Assembly: GCA_012839815.1 (NCBI GenBank)
Contig: DUMQ01000087.1
Coordinates: 1 to 39,788, forward strand
Length of the DNA stretch: 39,788 nucleotides
Source: Bacillota bacterium
GTDB taxonomy: Bacteria > Bacillota > SHA-98 > Ch115 > JABLXJ01
Direction: 5' to 3'
The position numbers and the translations under genes were made by a program. Below are positions 35,029-39,788 of the stretch, piece by piece; the stretch's first letter is position 1; the number at the start of each line of letters is the position of its first letter. A model generated the notes under the pieces. It saw only the letters and a program-made list of their open reading frames with translations, had not been told where the DNA came from and did no database searches.

Positions 35029-35058
35029 ATTTTAGCACAGGCGTCTCCGGGCTGTCAA
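35029..35058 (-). promoter_or_regulatory. Sigma-A promoter of rplU-rpmA
   Basis: TTGACA (35053-35058) overlaps the rng stop codon; an 18-bp spacer leads to TAAAAT (35029-35034) on the minus strand. Transcription would start near 35022, with a leader of about 165 nt. Confidence 0.75.
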
Positions 35059-36821
35059 GACGCCGCCGGCGATGGTGTTATCGGCGATGGCGGTGTCGGC
35101 GGCGACGGCAACGCCGGAGTATAAAGCCGCGCCCTGGCATAGGTCCTGAATACCTTTGTAATCTCTACCTTTATACGCTTGCCGACCATCTTGCCACCGC
35201 CATCTATGTCTATTATATAGCCCTCGATGCGAGCTATACCATCATTGGCATTTGTGGCATGGGGTTCCTCCACTTCCACGTCGATCACGTCGCCGGCGCT
35301 CACGGGCAGGGCCTTTCGCTGGATCTCGTCGCGCGTTCCGAGGGCGATTACGTCGATCTCCTCCGTGTGAAGATCGAGGCTTCCCTTCACAAATATAGAC
35401 TTCCCCGTCTCCTCCTCAATCCTCGCGAGATTACTGCCGCCGGTCCCGATGACCAGGGACGCCACCGATGGATGGACGGCGATCAGCATGGCTTCCGCAT
35501 CTGTTTCCCGCCCGATCCTCCTGATCTCCCGTTCGACCTTGAGCGCAAGGGTCTCCTCCGAGAGAATCCTCCCACGGCCATCGCAATATGGGCATGAACG
35601 CTGAAGGAGGTCTATGAGGCCCTGTTTCGTCTTTTTGCGCGTCATCTCAACCAGCCCGAGGTGGGTAAATCCCAGGACCGTGGCCTTCGTCTTATCCTTT
35701 TTCAATTCATCCTCGAGGCGCTGGATAACCTTTTGCCTGTCGCTCTCAGAGTCCATGTCTATAAAATCGATGATAATTATCCCGCCTATGTTTCTGAGCC
35801 TCAGCTGGTGAGCTATCTCAACCGCGGCATCGAGATTGGTCTTGAGGACAGTGTCAGCAAGGTTGGTGCTCCCGATAAAGCGCCCGGTATTTACATCTAT
35901 GCTGGTAAGAGCCTCAGTTTGATCAAAGATGAGGTAGCCGCCGCAATCAAGCCAAACCTTGCGTCTCAAGGCCTTCTCGATCTCATCCTCGATCCCGTAA
36001 TAATCAAAAATCTCATCCTTCTCCTTGAAGAGTTCCACTCGATCAATAAGATGAGGAGAGATGATATTCAGGAGCTCTATAGCCTTGTTATATTCATCGA
36101 TGTCATCTATGACGAAGCGATCAACGTCCTCGGTAAAAAGATCACGTATAATCCTGTATATCAGGTCGTAATCCTGGTGAAGCAGCGCCGGAGCTTTGAG
36201 CCTTCGAGCCCTGGCTTGAATCTTCCTCCATAGTTTCACCAGGAACCCAACTTCTTGTGCCAGGTCCTTTTCATCCCTGCCCTCCGCGACGGTCCGGACA
36301 ATCAACCCCATCCCGCGCGGCCTGACCGCCTGGGCTATCCGCTTCAGGCGCGCCCTCTCTTCCTCGCTCTCTATACGGCGCGATACACCGACCCACTCGA
36401 CAGTCGGCATTAACACTACATACCTGCCAGGGAGGGTTATCTGTGTGACCACCCTCGCCCCTTTTGTCCCTATCGGTTCCTTGGTTATCTGGACTATTAT
36501 CTCCTGGTTCTCCTTCACGACGTTCTCGATCGAGCGTTCGCGCACCGGAGGCAGGTCCTCCAGGTCGGCATCTTTGTCGTTGCGAGCCGATACTGCGTCC
36601 TCCACATAGAGAAAAGCATTTCGCTCGAGTCCTATGTTTACAAAAGCAGCCTGCATTCCGGGGAGGACATTCTCAACACGCCCCTTATAAATATTCCCTA
36701 CATACCTCTGATTATTTGGCCGTTCTATCTGGATCTCTACCAGCTTGCCGTTTTCGAGCACAGCGGCACGAGTCTCGGCGTTTTCAACATTTAAGATGAT
36801 CTCCTTCGATACACTATGCAC
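35055..36821 (-). CDS. rng: Ribonuclease G/E
   Basis: A 588-residue endoribonuclease for rRNA processing and mRNA decay. An S1-like RNA-binding domain (about residues 38-125) precedes the catalytic DNase I-like domain with D309 (TSIDVNTG) and D352 (IDFIDMD). CPYC (C410, C413) is the zinc link that joins protomers. A C-terminal TRAM-like segment and a Pro/Ser tail made of short repeats (PSPPTPPSP type) end the protein. The GTG at 36821 has AGGAGG nine bases upstream; the frame stays open to 37157 over the DUF2344 gene, but that part is a shadow. It is 13 bp after the DUF2344 stop. Confidence 0.96.
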   Translation of the reverse strand: MHSVSKEIILNVENAETRAAVLENGKLVEIQIERPNNQRYVGNIYKGRVENVLPGMQAAFVNIGLERNAFLYVEDAVSARNDKDADLEDLPPVRERSIENVVKENQEIIVQITKEPIGTKGARVVTQITLPGRYVVLMPTVEWVGVSRRIESEEERARLKRIAQAVRPRGMGLIVRTVAEGRDEKDLAQEVGFLVKLWRKIQARARRLKAPALLHQDYDLIYRIIRDLFTEDVDRFVIDDIDEYNKAIELLNIISPHLIDRVELFKEKDEIFDYYGIEDEIEKALRRKVWLDCGGYLIFDQTEALTSIDVNTGRFIGSTNLADTVLKTNLDAAVEIAHQLRLRNIGGIIIIDFIDMDSESDRQKVIQRLEDELKKDKTKATVLGFTHLGLVEMTRKKTKQGLIDLLQRSCPYCDGRGRILSEETLALKVEREIRRIGRETDAEAMLIAVHPSVASLVIGTGGSNLARIEEETGKSIFVKGSLDLHTEEIDVIALGTRDEIQRKALPVSAGDVIDVEVEEPHATNANDGIARIEGYIIDIDGGGKMVGKRIKVEITKVFRTYARARLYTPALPSPPTPPSPITPSPAAS

Positions 36822-36834
36822 ATTATCATTCCTC

Positions 36835-37728
36835 CTAATAAGTCCCCTGTGGGGAAGACATGTCACCCTCGAATTCCATGGGCGAGAGCAGGCGCCCATC
36901 TCTGGATACATAGAGCCCTGTGCGTGTAATGGATGCCAATTCCATCCCCCTGGCGATCCCTCCATGCATAGCCAGCACCGATAAAATCTCATCCGGTCGA
37001 GCCGTGGCCACACTTCCGGCCCCGCCCCCGAGCCGCACAAGGGCGTCCAGCCCCACACAGCAGCCTGCGGCCGTGGCCGCGTAGCCAGCGTAGCCAGACC
37101 CCCTGGCGAGCCGCAGACCGAGCAGTGACGGGCGTATATCAACGTCGCGCTCCTCAACGCGCTCCCCCGTCGCGCCGCCCCCCGGGTAACGCTCCTTCGA
37201 CCTCCGGACGATCAAACTACGCGCCTCAAGAACCTCTCTGACCGCCCGCTCCAGCCGCTCCAGCGCCCTAGCGCCGGACCCGGGCCCGGACCCGGGCCGC
37301 CCGGCCCCCCGTTCGCCCCTCCATTCGGCATCGCCCTCAATATCAGGCGCTGCAATAACCAGTCTGTAGGAGGCCGCCACGATCGCCACGGAAAGGGGCT
37401 TCCAATCCGTCGGAATACTGCGAGATTCGAGGATCGAAAGCCCCGCCGGCAAAACCGAATTCATCCTTGACGTAAACTCCCCGGCACCCAAACAATCCGC
37501 GAGTTCAAAATCTGCGAATTCAGCCACGCTCGCTATACCGACTGCCAGAGCCGGCCCGAAGGCTATCCTCGCGTGCGGGTGAAAACCCTCCGAATAAGCA
37601 ATGGGGATCCCGGCCCTTCTCACGGCGCGATCGATGGCCCTGACGTAATCAAGGTGGGATATATAGCGGATAGAATCGCCCTTCTCCAGCCTCGCCCTGA
37701 TCCTTTCCATCACTTCCACCAGCCTCAC
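36835..37728 (-). CDS. DUF2344 (TIGR03936) radical-SAM-linked protein
   Basis: A 297-residue protein of unknown biochemical role that almost always follows the TIGR03960 radical SAM gene. The N-terminus has GDSIRYISHLDYVRAIDRAVRRAG and IPIAYSEGFHPHARIAFGPAL-type signatures (landmarks YISHLDYVRA, SEGFHPHARI, FGPALAVG). The middle, Gly/Arg-rich (RGAGRPGSGPGSGARA), comes from a CCGGACCCGGG-type tandem duplication. The start is GTG at 37728, overlapping the radical SAM stop by 4 bp (GTGA). Links with rng suggest tRNA or rRNA modification, which is inference. Confidence 0.93.
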   Translation of the reverse strand: MRLVEVMERIRARLEKGDSIRYISHLDYVRAIDRAVRRAGIPIAYSEGFHPHARIAFGPALAVGIASVAEFADFELADCLGAGEFTSRMNSVLPAGLSILESRSIPTDWKPLSVAIVAASYRLVIAAPDIEGDAEWRGERGAGRPGSGPGSGARALERLERAVREVLEARSLIVRRSKERYPGGGATGERVEERDVDIRPSLLGLRLARGSGYAGYAATAAGCCVGLDALVRLGGGAGSVATARPDEILSVLAMHGGIARGMELASITRTGLYVSRDGRLLSPMEFEGDMSSPQGTY

Positions 37729-39587
37729 CTTCCCACCACGCGCCGCGCAACGCGGAGTTCAGGACATACACCGCAATCCTCGCACCGGCCTACCCGGCAG
37801 TCGGGCGTCGTCATGCCCGCCCTGGCCCTCTCATTCTCACGGATGAGAAACTCCTTGCTCACCCCTGAACTGATATGATCCCACGGGAGAACCTCGTCAT
37901 AAGGTCGCTCCCTGTTGGCGTAGAAGCTCGGGTCCAGGCCGGCATCGCGAAAGGCCTGGAGCCACAGATCGAACTTGAACTCCTCGGACCAGCTATCGAG
38001 CCTGCACCCGAGCTCCCAGGCCCGCACCAAGACCTCACCGAGGCGCCTGTCACCCCGGGAAAACACGGCCTCGAGGAAGCTTGTGCGCGCATCGTGCCAG
38101 CTGAAGGACAATCCCCTGCCCCTCAGGTTGCGCTTCAGGTAATCCTGTTTCTCCTCCAGCTCCTCAACGGTGGGCTGGCCATACCATTGGAAGGGCGTAT
38201 GGGCTTTAGGCACAAACGAAGAGGCGCTCACGCTCACCTTCACAGGGCGCCCCTCCCTACGCTCCCTGAGCACATCCCTACCTATATGCAGGACCATTTT
38301 CGCCATATCCACTATGCCGCTGAGGTCATCCTCCGTCTCCGTGGGCAGGCCAACCATGAAGTATAGCTTAATCGACGACCAACCGGACCTGAATGCCGCC
38401 GTTACTGCATTGATCAGGTCCTCCTCCGTGACGCCCTTATTAATTACGTTGCGCAGCCTCTGGGTGCCCGCCTCCGGCGCAAAGGTGATCCCCGACTTGC
38501 GCACCCTCTCCCTGTCTGCCTCCCTGGCCAGGTCGACCGAGAACGAGTCAACGCGCAGCGACGGGAGGGACACGCTCACCCCCCGGTTGCGATAACGCTC
38601 ATCGAGGGCCTTCAGGAGCTCGCCTATCATGGAATAATCCATAGTGCTCAGAGACATCAGCGATATCTCGTCGTAGCCGGTGCTTTCCACCAACCTGTCC
38701 GCCAGCTCCTGCAGTTTCTCAGGGGTTCGCTCCCTCACCGGCCTGTAAATCATACCAGCCTGGCAGAAGCGGCAACCGCGTGTGCAACCCCTGAATACCT
38801 CGAGCGGGATCCGGTCGTGAACGGTTTCCATAAAAGGAACCACGAGCTCCCCGGGGAAATCAGCCAAGTCAAGATCCTTTACAACGCGTTTTTGCACAAC
38901 CTCTGGTATACCCTGAACCCCGGGCTGCACCTTCGCGACTGTTCCATTTGCATGATATGTCACCTCATAGAAGGATGGAACATAAACCCCGGGTATATCT
39001 GCCATCGCGCGGATCAAATCCCGGCGGCTCCTGCCCCTATCCCTGCCGTCCTTGTAAACGTCGATGATCTCGCCGATAACCTCCTCGCCCTCTCCTATGA
39101 CAAAAAAATCAAATATGCTGGCCAGGGGCTCGGGGTTGTAGGCGCAGGGCCCGCCGGCTATGATGAGCGGGTCGCCGTCACGCCTCTCGGAAGACCTGAG
39201 CGGCAAGCCTGAGAGGTCGAGCATATTCAAGATGTTTGTATAACTCATCTCATACTGGAGGGTGAACCCGATTATGTCAAATTCCCGGGCAGGCACAAGG
39301 GATTCTAGGGCATAGAGCGGTATACCCCTCCTCCTCATCTCCCGCTCCATGTCGACCCAGGGGGCGAAAACCCTTTCGGCCAGGGCGTCATCGCGCTTGT
39401 TCACGATGTAATAAAGAATCCTCAAACCCAGGTGCGACATGCCGATATCATAGATATCTGGAAATGCCAGGAGGACCTTGACAAACCCGCCTTTATGGTC
39501 CTTGTGCACAGCATTCAGCTCGTTATCAAGGTAGCGCGCCGGCTTTACGACGCGGGCCAGAATCTTGTGTAACGTTTCGTCTGCCAC
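37725..39587 (-). CDS. TIGR03960 family radical SAM protein
   Basis: A 620-residue radical SAM enzyme of the YgiQ/B12-binding-like type. The N-terminal Rossmann-like part has FPDIYDIGMSHLGLRILY and IIAGGPCAYNPEPLA; the Fe-S motif is C268-x3-C272-x2-C275 (GCTRGCRFCQAG). FAPEAGTQRLRNVINKG and VGLPTETEDD follow. The tail has an extra cysteine group, CRVGRCEDCGVCP, and may bind a second cluster. The substrate is unknown; the constant partner DUF2344 and neighbour rng point to RNA. The GTG at 39587 has GAGGAG nine bases upstream; the frame is open to an ATG at 39671 that has no such site. The 201 bp to the window edge hold no clear gene. Confidence 0.93.
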   Translation of the reverse strand: MADETLHKILARVVKPARYLDNELNAVHKDHKGGFVKVLLAFPDIYDIGMSHLGLRILYYIVNKRDDALAERVFAPWVDMEREMRRRGIPLYALESLVPAREFDIIGFTLQYEMSYTNILNMLDLSGLPLRSSERRDGDPLIIAGGPCAYNPEPLASIFDFFVIGEGEEVIGEIIDVYKDGRDRGRSRRDLIRAMADIPGVYVPSFYEVTYHANGTVAKVQPGVQGIPEVVQKRVVKDLDLADFPGELVVPFMETVHDRIPLEVFRGCTRGCRFCQAGMIYRPVRERTPEKLQELADRLVESTGYDEISLMSLSTMDYSMIGELLKALDERYRNRGVSVSLPSLRVDSFSVDLAREADRERVRKSGITFAPEAGTQRLRNVINKGVTEEDLINAVTAAFRSGWSSIKLYFMVGLPTETEDDLSGIVDMAKMVLHIGRDVLRERREGRPVKVSVSASSFVPKAHTPFQWYGQPTVEELEEKQDYLKRNLRGRGLSFSWHDARTSFLEAVFSRGDRRLGEVLVRAWELGCRLDSWSEEFKFDLWLQAFRDAGLDPSFYANRERPYDEVLPWDHISSGVSKEFLIRENERARAGMTTPDCRVGRCEDCGVCPELRVARRVVGR

Positions 39588-39757
39588 TTTTTGCTGCTCC
39601 TCATTTACAGCATTTATAGTTGTGCGCAAAAATCTCTGCCCTTTTTGGCACTCGCATGGGGTGTCTCGCATCTCTCCGCCCGGCGGACGCGGCTAAGTGT
39701 AAGTTCGAAGATTATCGCCGTTTTGCCAGGTGGGGGGTGCCGGTGCTTGCGTTCCGG

Positions 39758-39783
39758 GGACGGCGCGCTTGCGGCGCGCCTCC
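39758..39783. other. GC-rich hairpin at the right edge
   Basis: GGCGCGC-TTGCG-GCGCGCC (39762-39780), extended by GGA/TCC with one bulged C. It has no U tract on either strand, so it is not a standard terminator. It may be the start of an element beyond the window. Confidence 0.4.
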
Positions 39784-39788
39784 GTTGA

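Noticed and set aside
36822-37157. N-terminal extension of RNase G over the DUF2344 gene
   Set aside because: The extension is Trp/Cys/Pro-rich with no homology, and a GTG with AGGAGG at the right spacing lies at 36821 where family similarity starts.

Overview
The window is chromosomal DNA of a GC-rich (roughly 58-60 % by eye), spore-forming member of the Bacillota, probably a deep-branching clostridial-type lineage. The evidence is a germination protease (gpr), AddAB instead of RecBCD, the comEA-comEC-holA / rpsT-gpr neighbourhood, a CD1871A-type CXXC mini-protein, and the Gram-positive order radical SAM(TIGR03960)-DUF2344-rng-rplU-rpmA-obgE-nadD-yqeK-rsfS. Nothing looks like phage, plasmid or a complete insertion sequence. 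Most of the window is housekeeping DNA, nearly all on the minus strand.

Layout. 1-3.2 kb: a degenerate 11-bp repeat tract, then a two-gene minus-strand operon of a lipoate-protein ligase fused to a DUF116 cysteine domain and a geranylgeranyl-reductase-like flavoprotein. 3.2-7.0 kb (plus): a promoter-rich gap, a Ski2/HelY-type helicase, a 50-residue CXXC membrane protein and a NapH-like polyferredoxin. 7.0-14.7 kb (minus): addB-addA. 15.0-16.6 kb: divergent gpr and rpsT. 16.7-20.9 kb (minus): comEA-comEC-holA. 21.0-25.3 kb (minus): leuS with a clear terminator, and a nadE locus whose glutaminase domain is broken while the synthetase domain is intact. 25.3-25.9 kb: a decayed deoC fragment and tRNA-Ala(GGC) with a consensus promoter. 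25.9-30.3 kb (minus): a radical SAM enzyme, then an HTH regulator / phasin-like protein / UbiB kinase operon. 30.4-39.6 kb (minus): the ribosome, NAD and RNA-processing cluster running from TIGR03960 radical SAM and DUF2344 through rng, rplU, rpmA, obgE, nadD, an inserted RRM protein, yqeK and rsfS.

Themes. (1) The lipoate ligase-DUF116 fusion coupled to a flavoprotein is the least understood module and the best candidate for a lipoate (or related cofactor) assembly system. (2) Short tandem duplications of about 6-24 bp recur in almost every intergenic gap and in several protein linkers. They have made arrays of -10 boxes and low-complexity tails, and suggest a local mutational habit of this genome. 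(3) Two genes show decay: nadE (deletion plus frameshift) and deoC (fragment with the Schiff-base Lys changed to Glu). (4) L27 lacks the usual Firmicutes N-terminal presequence and the Prp protease gene is absent from its usual place between rplU and rpmA, so the two losses match.
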